Part shown: piece by piece, positions 8,769-16,054 of the stretch
Layout: the number at the start of each line of letters is the position of its first letter
Position numbering within the stretch: the first letter of the stretch is position 1
From: Bryobacterales bacterium
Lineage (GTDB): Bacteria; Acidobacteriota; Terriglobia; Bryobacterales; Bryobacteraceae
Reading direction: 5' to 3'
Assembly: GCA_020846745.1 (NCBI GenBank)
Contig: JADLDI010000146.1
Span: 1 to 33,941, forward strand
Length of the DNA stretch: 33,941 nucleotides
Notes under the pieces: generated by a model
Told to the model about the DNA's origin: nothing
Database searches by the model: none
Seen by the model: only the letters and a program-made list of their open reading frames with translations
Program-made: the position numbers and the translations under genes

Positions 8769-8842
8769 TCCCCGGTCGTCTAATGGTAGGACAGCGGCCT
8801 TTGGAGCCGTGAATCGTGGTTCGAATCCATGCCGGGGAGCCA
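8769..8842 (+). tRNA. trnQ: tRNA-Gln (anticodon UUG)
   Basis: The acceptor stem TCCCCGG (8769-8775) pairs with CCGGGGA (8832-8838), followed by G and an encoded CCA (8840-8842). The anticodon arm is GCGGC-CTTTGGA-GCCGT, which places TTG at the anticodon (reads CAA). The D arm and the T arm (CGTGG-TTCGAAT-CCATG) are both intact, so the gene should be functional. It is the left attachment site of the element to its right: the serine-recombinase gene overlaps bases 8780-8842 on the other strand. Confidence 0.95.
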
Positions 8843-10387
8843 TTCTGAAAGTTTGGGTTCTGAAGCGCCTTTTGCTCCGTGCTTTCTTGCACTTGCAGAG
8901 TTCGAACGGGCCAAAGTTTGGAACGGCTCATGAAGGGTCACTTCTAACCGGCCTTCCTTCCACATCGCCCCGTTAACCACCAGTTCCAAAAGCTTGCGCT
9001 GTTCCTTCGCATTCTGCCGGTCGAACTCCTTGCAGGCAATGCTGGTCAACTTCATCATGTTGAAGCCAGCTCGCAGGTCAACCGCGGTGGATTGATGCTG
9101 GCTGATCTTCGCCCGAAGCGCTTGTTGCTTTGACCGCGTCTCTTTGGCCTTCCGATCGAATTGCTCAGAGGTGATCCGGCCGTCGAGTTTGTCCTCGTAC
9201 ATGGCATCCAGTCGTCCCTGCAGTCGGTCCCACTCGTCTTGCCAGTTTTTGACGGTTCTTTGTTGGATACGTTCGTCCTGGTGAGTCGAAAGCGTGAGTT
9301 CCTTTTCCAGCCACTGCAACACCGATTCCGGGATGGCCAGCGATTTGAGCACGGAAACGAATTCGCCGTGAAGGATCTCCTCGCGCGTGTACGGCTCGTC
9401 GCATTTTCCTTTGTTGCCCGTGCAGTGATAGTAGACGTAGCGCTTCTTCTTCAATTCCCCAACGAGGCTGCATCCGCAATGCCCGCATCGGACCAATGCC
9501 GTGTACGCGAAGTCGTGGATCACCTTCCGATGCCGCAATTCGTGCCTGGCGTCGAGCCGATCCTGGACGCGCTCCCACGTGTCCTTGCTGATGAGCGGTT
9601 CGAAAGATCCCTGGTAAAGGACGCCCTTCCATTCAAACTCGCCAGTGTAGATCCGATTGCGGAGGACGACGTGGATGCTGCTTACGTTTACTTGGCGTGC
9701 TCCGAAGGGAATGCCTTCTGTCCGCAACTTCTCCGCGATTGTCTGAAGGGTGTACTCGCCAGTCTCGAACCAGTCGAAGATCTGGCGCACGACGGGTGCT
9801 TCAGTCGGGTGCGGTGCGATGGTGCGTTTGCCATCACTACCCTGAACGTTTTGATAGCCTGTTGGCGCGAAGCTAGGCCAGATTCCACTCTTGGCCTTCT
9901 CACGCATACCCTTGCTGGCTTCCTCCCCGAGATTCTCGACGTAGTTCTTCGCCATGAGAACCTTAATGCCGTGGAGGAATTTTTCCGAAGATCGCGACTC
10001 AGGACCTATGATCACGTTCTCCTTCGGAAAGTGAATCTCGAGGCCGTAGTCGTCGATCGTCACCCAATCCTTCAGATTGCGGTAGAGGCGGTCGGTCTTC
10101 TCAACAATCAGTGTGCGGCAGGTAGGCTGCTTCTTGAGGAACGCCAGCATCGCATTGAACGAATGTCGGCCGGCAATTTTCGCCGTTTCGACGTCCACGA
10201 ACTCCTGTAGGATGTCCAGCCGCTCCTGCGCTGCGTATTCACGAAGCAGGGTGAGTTGCGCTTGGATCGAATAGCCCTCTTGCTCTTGTTCTTTGGAGGA
10301 GACCCGGGCGTACAGTACGCATTTTCGAACGGTGCCCGGCAGCGGCTTCGGTTCGACCTTTTTCATCACGTATACCGGGGAGGGCAT
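8780..10387 (-). CDS. Large serine recombinase (integrase) overlapping tRNA-Gln
   Basis: The 535-residue protein catalyses site-specific DNA integration or excision through a serine nucleophile. Visible parts: resolvase domain (about 20-160; YARVS with Ser30 as nucleophile, EKTDRLYRNL), recombinase domain (about 185-290), a Cys-rich zinc ribbon (RCGHCGCSLVG, then HCTGNKGKC), and a C-terminal coiled-coil region. The last residues (GMDSNHDSRLQRPLSYH) are antisense to tRNA-Gln, so the stop codon lies inside the tRNA. The tail was therefore probably set by the insertion event. The ATG at 10387 has GAGGGGAG directly before it; an ATG at 10366 is an alternative. Confidence 0.93.
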   Translation of the reverse strand: MPSPVYVMKKVEPKPLPGTVRKCVLYARVSSKEQEQEGYSIQAQLTLLREYAAQERLDILQEFVDVETAKIAGRHSFNAMLAFLKKQPTCRTLIVEKTDRLYRNLKDWVTIDDYGLEIHFPKENVIIGPESRSSEKFLHGIKVLMAKNYVENLGEEASKGMREKAKSGIWPSFAPTGYQNVQGSDGKRTIAPHPTEAPVVRQIFDWFETGEYTLQTIAEKLRTEGIPFGARQVNVSSIHVVLRNRIYTGEFEWKGVLYQGSFEPLISKDTWERVQDRLDARHELRHRKVIHDFAYTALVRCGHCGCSLVGELKKKRYVYYHCTGNKGKCDEPYTREEILHGEFVSVLKSLAIPESVLQWLEKELTLSTHQDERIQQRTVKNWQDEWDRLQGRLDAMYEDKLDGRITSEQFDRKAKETRSKQQALRAKISQHQSTAVDLRAGFNMMKLTSIACKEFDRQNAKEQRKLLELVVNGAMWKEGRLEVTLHEPFQTLARSNSASARKHGAKGASEPKLSEWLPGMDSNHDSRLQRPLSYH

Positions 10388-10432
10388 CTCCCCTCAACTT
10401 TACCGCAGCGTAGCCACATAGGGAATTACCAA

Positions 10433-10630
10433 TCATGCCGCTTTGACCCACCGGCGAATGAGCTTCGCCAGCGCCAGGAGGCGATACTTTGCTGCGGCCC
10501 ATTCCTCATCCGAGAACGGGGCGCCACGCTGGTGCTCCAATTCCCGCCGCGCGGTTGTTTCAGGCGAACTAACCGAATCCGCTCTTGGACCCCGACGCGC
10601 CTGACCAACTTGGGGATTCGCTGCGAGCAA
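10433..10630 (-). CDS. Small conserved-looking protein, TTG start
   Basis: The 65-residue frame starts with TTG at 10630, preceded by a perfect AGGAGG six bases upstream, which is why I accept it. The C-terminal half (APFSDEEWAAAKYRLLALAKLIRRW) is an amphipathic helix pattern with clear coding character. The N-terminal half looks weaker. I do not recognise the family. It lies 45 bases upstream of the serine recombinase on the same strand, so it could be co-transcribed and act with it, for example as a directionality factor. That is only a positional inference. Confidence 0.5.
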   Translation of the reverse strand: MLAANPQVGQARRGPRADSVSSPETTARRELEHQRGAPFSDEEWAAAKYRLLALAKLIRRWVKAA

Positions 10631-10737
10631 TCGCCGCCTCCTTCTGTCCGCAGTTTCGATGCTGCAACAGAAGTCTGATTTCGCAAAGCGAGTTGCGAAA
10701 CCGCCTTAGGGCCTGCGGAACGCAGTCTCGTGACGTT

Positions 10738-11028
10738 CTAGCAGGGCGGCGAAGTTCCACATGTCCGCCGTCCTCGGCTGATTGTTTGGTAGGACCTTGC
10801 GAATTGATCGAAGATGGCGTCATCACCATGGAATTGGCCGATACACGACTCGTGGGCTAGTAGCGCGAGTTCCGCAACCATTAACCACGCGTCGCTGACG
10901 CGGCCCTCCCCCAGTTTGAGCGCTGAGTTCATAGAGATACCCTGCTGCTGGGCCAAATATGCGGCCCATAGTTTCTGTCCGAGTTCCTGATGATAGGAAG
11001 AATCACGAAGCTCATCGAGCGTTTTCAT
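10738..11028 (-). CDS. Hypothetical protein, 96 residues
   Basis: The ATG at 11028 (MKTLDELRDSSYHQELG) has GGAGT a few bases upstream; an in-frame start at 11070 lacks a ribosome site. The middle is helical (SDAWLMVAELALLAHESCIGQFHGDDA) without membrane segments or a known motif. The last ten residues are low in coding character. No family is recognised. It sits between the recombinase group and the tRNA-Gly half site, so it is accessory cargo of the mobile element. Confidence 0.5.
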   Translation of the reverse strand: MKTLDELRDSSYHQELGQKLWAAYLAQQQGISMNSALKLGEGRVSDAWLMVAELALLAHESCIGQFHGDDAIFDQFARSYQTISRGRRTCGTSPPC

Positions 11029-11089
11029 AGTTACTCCAATTCTGCAAGAGTTATTAACCAAGCCAACCACGTGCGTGGCATAATCTGAC

Positions 11090-11139
11090 CCAGTTTCCCA
11101 AGCTGGACGTCGTGGGTTCGAGTCCCATCTCCCGCTCCA
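11090..11139 (+). other. 3' half of tRNA-Gly(CCC), candidate attachment core
   Basis: Bases 11090-11106 fold as an anticodon arm (CCAGT-TTCCCAA-GCTGG, anticodon CCC). The T arm is GTGGG-TTCGAGT-CCCAT (11112-11128), then CTCCCGC, T and CCA end at 11139. The 5' half is missing: no GCGGGAG or D arm lies upstream, so this is not a working tRNA. A tRNA 3' half next to a tyrosine-recombinase gene is the classic form of an attachment core. An inverted repeat CCACG-TG-CGTGG (11067-11078) lies just upstream. Confidence 0.8.
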
Positions 11140-11172
11140 AAATCAACAACTTACGGACACGTCAAAATCACA

Positions 11173-11190
11173 CCCTCCATAGCCCTCCAT
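11173..11190. repeat. Tandem CCCTCCAT repeat between att core and integrase
   Basis: CCCTCCAT occurs at 11173-11180 and again at 11183-11190, ten bases apart (one helical turn). It lies between the tRNA-Gly half site and the integrase stop codon. Short direct repeats in this position often serve as arm-type binding sites for tyrosine integrases; here that role is inferred. Confidence 0.4.
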
Positions 11191-11196
11191 TAAGAA

Positions 11197-12336
11197 TCAC
11201 TTCGACCCTTTTCGGGTCTGCTTTGGCTTGGACTTGACGGAGTCTTCCAGACGCTTCGCAGCGGCTGCCCGATCCTTCATGCTCGACTTGGTATAAACGT
11301 CGATGGCGACCCCGATGCCGTGGCCCCGCTGGTCGGCGGATACCTTCGGATCGACTTTGGCACCATGGCTCAGGCTGGCGTGCGTACGACGCATCACCTG
11401 GAAATTCACCCAGCCGAGGCCCACTGGTTCGAGCTTCGCCTTGATGTAGTCCTCTAGCAGCGAAGAACGCCACAACGGTTGCCCGGATTCGCCAGCGAAC
11501 ACAAACGCCTCGGGCGCCGGCTCGACCGCACCCGCCATCCACTCGCGAAGGCAGGCAGCTGTGTCGGGTGCAATCGCCGCCTTACGCACCAGTCCGTTCT
11601 TGGGCGAGGCGAATTTGCCGCGATACACACGTTGCCGAATCTCGATCTCGGACGCGTCAGCGCTCACCTGATCACGCTGAATGGCCAACAACTCCCCCGG
11701 ACGCATCCCGGCAAATATTGCTAGACGAAGGATCACCTTCTCACGCTGTTCGACCGCTCCCAGCGCAAGCTCAACTTCCGCTGCGGACATCGCGGGGCTT
11801 TCGCTTCGCTTGGCCGATTTCGGTGTGTAGAGCGACCCGGCAGGGTTCACTGGAATCACCCTCACCGCAACCGCCATGTCGAGCATAGAGGTTAGGTCCC
11901 ACCGAAGGTGATCGACAACGCTATGAGATAACCCGGACGCCGCCTTCTGCTCCAAATACTTTTGGAGCCTTGCCAGAGTCAGATCCATCAATCGTTCACG
12001 ACCAAGTTCCTTGCCGATGTGATTGCGGATCCGATTCTCAGACGTGCCTGCGGTGGACTCCTTCCACTTGCCCAGGTAGAACGGCAAGTAGGTCTCGTTC
12101 AGAAACTCGATTACGGTGGTGGGACGCACCGGGCTGGCGGCCCGAACGCCACCGTTGACCTCGCGCATGAAAGCTTGGCACTTTTCTTCAGCCTGACCCT
12201 TGTTCATCTCTGAGGCGAAGCCGAGCGTGTGGTACCGTCGCTCGCCTCGTTCGTCGTAGTAAAGAACCACCCATACTCTCCTATCCGCATGCTTGCGAAG
12301 CTGCAAGCTGCCTTTCTGAAATCTCCTGCGTCTCAT
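11197..12336 (-). CDS. Tyrosine recombinase / phage-type integrase
   Basis: The 379-residue protein carries an N-terminal arm-binding region, a SAM-like core-binding domain (about 65-150) and a C-terminal catalytic domain. The catalytic Arg is in AGMRPGELLAI, the second Arg in FQVMRRTHASL, the second His in QRGHGI and the nucleophile Tyr in DVYTKSS. The His that usually precedes the second Arg (HxxR) is Gln here. The ATG at 12336 follows AGGAGA closely; 35 extra upstream residues are poor. Its 3' end faces the tRNA-Gly half site 57 bases away, and an excisionase-like gene lies upstream, so this is a complete integration module. Confidence 0.92.
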   Translation of the reverse strand: MRRRRFQKGSLQLRKHADRRVWVVLYYDERGERRYHTLGFASEMNKGQAEEKCQAFMREVNGGVRAASPVRPTTVIEFLNETYLPFYLGKWKESTAGTSENRIRNHIGKELGRERLMDLTLARLQKYLEQKAASGLSHSVVDHLRWDLTSMLDMAVAVRVIPVNPAGSLYTPKSAKRSESPAMSAAEVELALGAVEQREKVILRLAIFAGMRPGELLAIQRDQVSADASEIEIRQRVYRGKFASPKNGLVRKAAIAPDTAACLREWMAGAVEPAPEAFVFAGESGQPLWRSSLLEDYIKAKLEPVGLGWVNFQVMRRTHASLSHGAKVDPKVSADQRGHGIGVAIDVYTKSSMKDRAAAAKRLEDSVKSKPKQTRKGSK

Positions 12337-12385
12337 GAATTCTCCTTGTGAGGCGCAGGCGTTGATTCGGGGTGCCTTGATCGTA

Positions 12386-12652
12386 TCATCGGGCAACTCC
12401 GATGGCGGGTCCATGTTCTTGCTGCAACAGCCAGTTATCAATCACAGCGCGCCGGATCAGGGCACGCCGACCGGCGCGCACATGTGGAATGGCCGGCAAG
12501 CCGGGAATCTTCCCGGCGAGAAGGTGCGATAGGTGCGAGCGGGACACGCCCAGATAGATGGCGGCCGCCTTGATGTCCAGGATCTCCCGAGGGGGAGTGC
12601 CGCTGGGCTTCGATCCGGCATCAACGCGGTTCTCGGGGATAGGTGACTGCAT
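12386..12652 (-). CDS. Excisionase-like helix-turn-helix protein
   Basis: The 88-residue product contains a MerR/excisionase-type helix-turn-helix (LDIKAAAIYLGVSRSHLSHLLAGKIPGLPAIPHVRAGRRALIRR), about residues 23-67, followed by a short tail (VIDNWLLQQE). Proteins of this kind steer the paired integrase toward excision and often regulate its gene. It ends 49 bases before the integrase start on the same strand, consistent with an xis-int pair. The start is uncertain: ATG 12652 has AGAGG very close to it, while a TTG at 12703 has no ribosome site. Confidence 0.75.
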   Translation of the reverse strand: MQSPIPENRVDAGSKPSGTPPREILDIKAAAIYLGVSRSHLSHLLAGKIPGLPAIPHVRAGRRALIRRAVIDNWLLQQEHGPAIGVAR

Positions 12653-12664
12653 GCCTCTTTGTAA

Positions 12665-12698
12665 GGCAAGAACGGAATTCTGCAAAATGAGTCTTGCC
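12665..12698. promoter_or_regulatory. Inverted repeat upstream of the excisionase gene
   Basis: GGCAAGA (12665-12671) and TCTTGCC (12692-12698) are perfect 7-base inverted arms about 27 bases apart centre to centre. They lie just before the excisionase start, in the divergent promoter region, and could be an operator. A second palindrome (CCCGC-GATT-GCGGG, 12800-12813) and an interrupted one (CAACT/AGTTG, 12729-12743) follow in the same gap (12653-12888). Confidence 0.35.
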
Positions 12699-13006
12699 GA
12701 CAACGCGATTGGACGTCCGGGGTTGCCCCAACTACGGCAGTTGTGGGTTGTTGCGGCGCGGTGGGATTGCGTCGAGAATTTTGGCTACGACCGGCGACTC
12801 CCGCGATTGCGGGTATCACTATCGGGGCCACACGCGTGCTGGAACGAAAAGCTCCCGCGACGCATCTATTAGGACTTCGGGGGATGTCGTGGCTACGTCC
12901 ATTGACTTGGTTGTCTCCCTCAACTACGATGCCGAAAGGCGTTTCATTATCGGAGAATTGTTCACCAAACTGGACCCAATTCATGTAGAGACTAAACGGG
13001 CTTTGT

Positions 13007-13927
13007 ATGCCGAAGCGATCATCACGGGCTCAGCATCCCACCCCCCCCGGGTTGGCTGGAGCGGCCTCGGTGGACCAGAAACGGAGCACGGGCTCCTGGG
13101 CCTCCGACGGCGCCGCGCCTGCGTCACGCGATGACGCGGCCCTTGTTGATGCCAGTCTCAATGGAACGCAGAAGAGCTCTCCTCGCGACCGGAAGCCTTG
13201 CGCTTGCTGGACACATGAATTGGACGACTTCCTCCGCCAGTCCGCGAAGTCGCATAGGGATCACGAGCGATATTCGATTGAGACGATTCGGAACGACCAT
13301 CCTGGTATTCCCAAAAGCCTGATATGGGAACGAATCGTCTACCTGGGTCTGACGGAGCGCACCAGGCCTCCCTACGATTCCCACGAATGGACTGAGGTAG
13401 AAGACGCTATCCTTATCGCCGAGTATGGCAAGGGCCGCGACGGTGCGCGCTCGGCTACCCGGAAGATTCTTGCACTACATCCAGACTGGACTCACGATGC
13501 GGTAGCCTGGCGGGCGCAAGCACTGGAGGTCACAAACCACCGCGCTGGACCGACACGTCGTTGGAACCAGCGTTTGGACGAGGCACTCCGCGAACTCGCA
13601 GATTGCAATCTCGATACGATCGCTCGGCGCCTCGGCCGATCGCCTAAAGCGATACTGGCGCGGATTAGACGCTTGGGCTTCGACGCCACGTTCTTCGGCG
13701 GCCAGAAATCAAAAGACCTCGTGCGATACCTCAACGTGAGCGAAGCGCAAATCAAGTCCTGGGTCCGGCTCGGTTGGCTTCGTCGCAAGAGTCGGCGGAT
13801 TACCGACGATTCCCTGGCGGCCTTCTGCCGTGAGCACTCCGAGCTGATACCCTTCGACAGCTTGACCGTGGAGGCTCAGGCTTGGGTTCGATCACTCGGT
13901 TATCCCAAGAAGACGGGCGCCGGTTAG
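13007..13927 (+). CDS. Helix-turn-helix / SANT-like DNA-binding protein
   Basis: The 306-residue product has several small helical units of DNA-binding type: a W-T-x-E-L-D unit (about 68-110), a second (HEWTEVEDAILIAEYGKG, about 125-165), a third (DEALRELADCNLDTIARRLGRS, about 188-215) and a C-terminal MerR-like unit (DLVRYLNVSEAQIKSWVRLGWLRRK, about 235-260). The C-terminus resembles that of the gene at 15222. The first ~40 residues are of low complexity and run through a C8 tract (13041-13048). Removing one C would join this frame to a more protein-like frame starting at GTG 12889, so the N-terminus is doubtful. It is probably a regulator carried by the element; the target is unknown. Confidence 0.65.
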   Translation: MPKRSSRAQHPTPPGLAGAASVDQKRSTGSWASDGAAPASRDDAALVDASLNGTQKSSPRDRKPCACWTHELDDFLRQSAKSHRDHERYSIETIRNDHPGIPKSLIWERIVYLGLTERTRPPYDSHEWTEVEDAILIAEYGKGRDGARSATRKILALHPDWTHDAVAWRAQALEVTNHRAGPTRRWNQRLDEALRELADCNLDTIARRLGRSPKAILARIRRLGFDATFFGGQKSKDLVRYLNVSEAQIKSWVRLGWLRRKSRRITDDSLAAFCREHSELIPFDSLTVEAQAWVRSLGYPKKTGAG

Positions 13928-14802
13928 CGGATCACGAAAGCGTCCGCGTCGGCAAGCCACAGTTCATACGTCGGTAGCGGCCCGCCGGCTGATTGTTTGT
14001 GGCTGGCCCAATAGTCGGCGACCCGTTCTGAGCGAAGCGTTCGATGCGCGGCCCTTCGGAGGGCATCTATCGACTCATCCTTCAACTCCGGGCCGAAGAA
14101 GTGTTGCTCGATCCAGGCTCGAAGCTGTTCCCACAGCCAGCCAGGGTCACTGCAAGGTTTGTCACGAAGCGCTTTGACGTGCTTCTCGAAACCAGGGCAA
14201 CGCGTCTCCACAGCAGTCCGCACGACCGGCGGAATCTCTCGGGCTGCTTCGATCAGCACGCGAGTCCACAGCGCGAACGCCTCCCACTCGACGTATGCCG
14301 CCGTTCCTGCCGGAACCTGTCGCGCGGCAATCTGCGCCTGCCACTGATCAAAGGTTGGATACTCGGCGGGTTTTCGCGCGCGCCACTCCTCCTCCATGCG
14401 AGTCCAGTGTTGCCAGATGAATTCCCCGATCGGCTGGCGGCCGTAGTAGTAGTGCAGGGCCTGAATCCAGCCGCCGTGAATCGCTTCGCTGAAGAAATGG
14501 AAATCGACCCACTCGTCCAGGTCTAGCCACAACGACTGCAGGTCGGTGCCGGTTCGCAGGCTCTGTAGGAATGCGGGACAACGATGCTCGATTGCGGCCG
14601 CCAACCATGCCGGCAACCGGCGCTCGGTATCAACGATCGCTCGAACCCAAAGGCTGAAGGAGCGCCACTGCGCCAACTGGCCACACGCCGAGGCGAGTTC
14701 CTGCCAAGGCACCCTGAGCGCTTGGTCGCGCATCTCTCGATGTAAAGCAAGGGCGCCGGTTGGGGCGTCCGATTCTGGACGCGACTCTCTGGGTCCGTTC
14801 AT
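13924..14802 (-). CDS. Hypothetical protein made of two related ~130-residue domains
   Basis: The 292-residue protein contains two copies of one domain, about residues 30-160 and 165-290. Shared landmarks in order are W-x-x-F-x-LW-x-R, P-x-x-x-x-x-A-[IV]-E-x-RCP-x-F, a Trp in LW, HFF, a run leading to W, and a closing P-T-[FY]-x-x-W. Copy 1 has SFSLWVRAIV, EHRCPAFL, DFHFF and YPTFDQW; copy 2 has AFALWTRVLI, ETRCPGF, EQHFF and LPTYELW. There is no signal peptide or membrane segment. I do not recognise the family. It is convergent with the HTH gene, the two stops overlapping by 4 bases. Confidence 0.65.
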   Translation of the reverse strand: MNGPRESRPESDAPTGALALHREMRDQALRVPWQELASACGQLAQWRSFSLWVRAIVDTERRLPAWLAAAIEHRCPAFLQSLRTGTDLQSLWLDLDEWVDFHFFSEAIHGGWIQALHYYYGRQPIGEFIWQHWTRMEEEWRARKPAEYPTFDQWQAQIAARQVPAGTAAYVEWEAFALWTRVLIEAAREIPPVVRTAVETRCPGFEKHVKALRDKPCSDPGWLWEQLRAWIEQHFFGPELKDESIDALRRAAHRTLRSERVADYWASHKQSAGGPLPTYELWLADADAFVIR

Positions 14803-15221
14803 TCCGGAGTACTTTTAGCCTTCATGCCGAACCGCCTGGCTCAAGCAATTGTCAAATTGGGCGCGCAGCCGCCTGCGGGGCGGTCCTCTCACTCTGCACT
14901 CGTGAGGTTTTAGCATAGAACGCCCAACAAGACGTTGCAAGGCAATTGCAGCGATCGCGCGGAACCGTCACGCGAATCGCCGTTTTGCGGGTCCGGGTGC
15001 ATTTGCGTTGAGAATTTCAGCCGTGCTGGGGCGGAACTTCTCAGCCGCGCCTGGAATTGAAAGAGCGTTGTTTTCACGGTGGCAAGACGGTTCCCGTCGC
15101 TCGGTCGACGAGTGTTGCGGGTGCTGATGGCCGCTTGCCGGCCTTCGCCAATTGGCCGTAGAGTCTTCGCAGGACTGCGTCTCCGCTGCCTGCCCGATTG
15201 CACCTTTGGAGGTAATGAACG
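14803..15221. other. 419-base intergenic stretch before the second HTH gene
   Basis: I see no convincing gene here. TCAGCCGTGC (about 15016) and TCAGCCGCGC (about 15038) form a short imperfect direct repeat. The region should hold the promoters of the leftward two-domain gene and the rightward HTH gene. GGAGGT at about 15209 is the ribosome site of the latter. Confidence 0.4.
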
Positions 15222-15749
15222 ATGCGAATCTGGACGACCAAGGAAGCTGGTCTAGTCAAAGCGTGGGCCGCCATGGAACCGGATGCCCGAACGCCGCTGC
15301 ACCAACTGGCCGACTCCCTGCGGAGGACGACGAGATCGATTCAGGATTTCCTCCGCCGAGAGCTCGGTCCCGGTAACTTGCCCTGGCGAGAGAAGCCGCG
15401 CTGGACACACACCGTTGAGCGAACGCCGGAGGCGATTCGAAAGTTCGAGCAGAGGCACCGTCCTCCGGACGAGGAAGAGTGCCGGGAGAACGGATTGTCC
15501 GTCTCTGATGTGGCGCGCGACTTGGGGGTCTCGCGCATGTACGTCTACCGTCTGTTACGCGAAGGAAAGCTCCGGCGGTTCAAGGGCAGAGTTGCTCAAT
15601 CATCCTTTGAATCGCTACTTCGGGATCATCCGGACGCGGTGCCATATCGCCGGCTGAGCCGGGCGCAGCAGGAGTGGCTCGTGCTCAACGGCTATCAGGA
15701 TCCGAGCTTGAACGTGAAGCGGCCGAGTGCTGCGGGATTGCTCAAGTAG
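15222..15749 (+). CDS. Helix-turn-helix DNA-binding protein
   Basis: The 175-residue product starts at an ATG eight bases after GGAGGT. Residues 1-60 (MRIWTTKEAGLVKAW onward) form a SANT/HTH-like unit. Residues about 98-122 are a clear HTH (LSVSDVARDLGVSRMYVYRLLREGKL). The C-terminus (SFESLLRDHPDAVPYRRLSRAQQEWLVLNGY) parallels the end of the gene at 13007 (SLAAFCREHSELIPFDSLTVEAQAWVRSLGY). The two are therefore paralogues or share a domain. It is probably a regulator of the mobile region; the target is unknown. Confidence 0.75.
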   Translation: MRIWTTKEAGLVKAWAAMEPDARTPLHQLADSLRRTTRSIQDFLRRELGPGNLPWREKPRWTHTVERTPEAIRKFEQRHRPPDEEECRENGLSVSDVARDLGVSRMYVYRLLREGKLRRFKGRVAQSSFESLLRDHPDAVPYRRLSRAQQEWLVLNGYQDPSLNVKRPSAAGLLK

Positions 15750-15817
15750 CGCCGGCCCTTGTGGCGGACCTTCCGCCTCCGATTGAAGTCCGATGTAACC
15801 TATAGATGGAGGTTGCC

Positions 15818-16054
15818 GTGGCAGAACTCGATTGGTCGAAATGCCCCGCTGTGGAGAGCATCCCTGGCAAGGTGAGCGGGGCCTGGGTGTTTCGTGGCAC
15901 TCGGGTTCCGGTGTCGGCGATCTTCGAAAACCTCAAGGATTCGCCAATTGAGGAGATCCTGGAGAACTTCCACGTCACGCGCGATCAGATCCAAGCAGTG
16001 TTAGATTTCGCCGCACGAAGCGCGCAAACGCCGGCCGAAGCCCTGCAAGGCTGA
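15818..16054 (+). CDS. DUF433 antitoxin-like protein
   Basis: The 78-residue product is a typical DUF433 protein: a beta-rich start (VSGAWVFRGTRVPVSAIFENL) followed by a helical unit (SPIEEILENFHVTRDQIQAVLDFA) that resembles the HTH of VapB-type antitoxins. I use the GTG at 15818 because GGAGG lies five bases before it; an ATG at 15806 would overlap that ribosome site. Its stop overlaps the next start by one base. DUF433 genes next to DUF5615 genes are known as a toxin-antitoxin-like pair, so it probably neutralises and autoregulates its partner. Confidence 0.85.
   Translation: MAELDWSKCPAVESIPGKVSGAWVFRGTRVPVSAIFENLKDSPIEEILENFHVTRDQIQAVLDFAARSAQTPAEALQG

Noticed and set aside
9161..10210. 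Open frame of 349 codons on the plus strand.
   Set aside because: It mirrors the serine recombinase, whose catalytic motifs are clear; the antisense reading has no domain.
11060..11139. Complete tRNA-Gly gene.
   Set aside because: The 5' acceptor strand (GCGGGAG) and the D arm are missing upstream of the anticodon arm.
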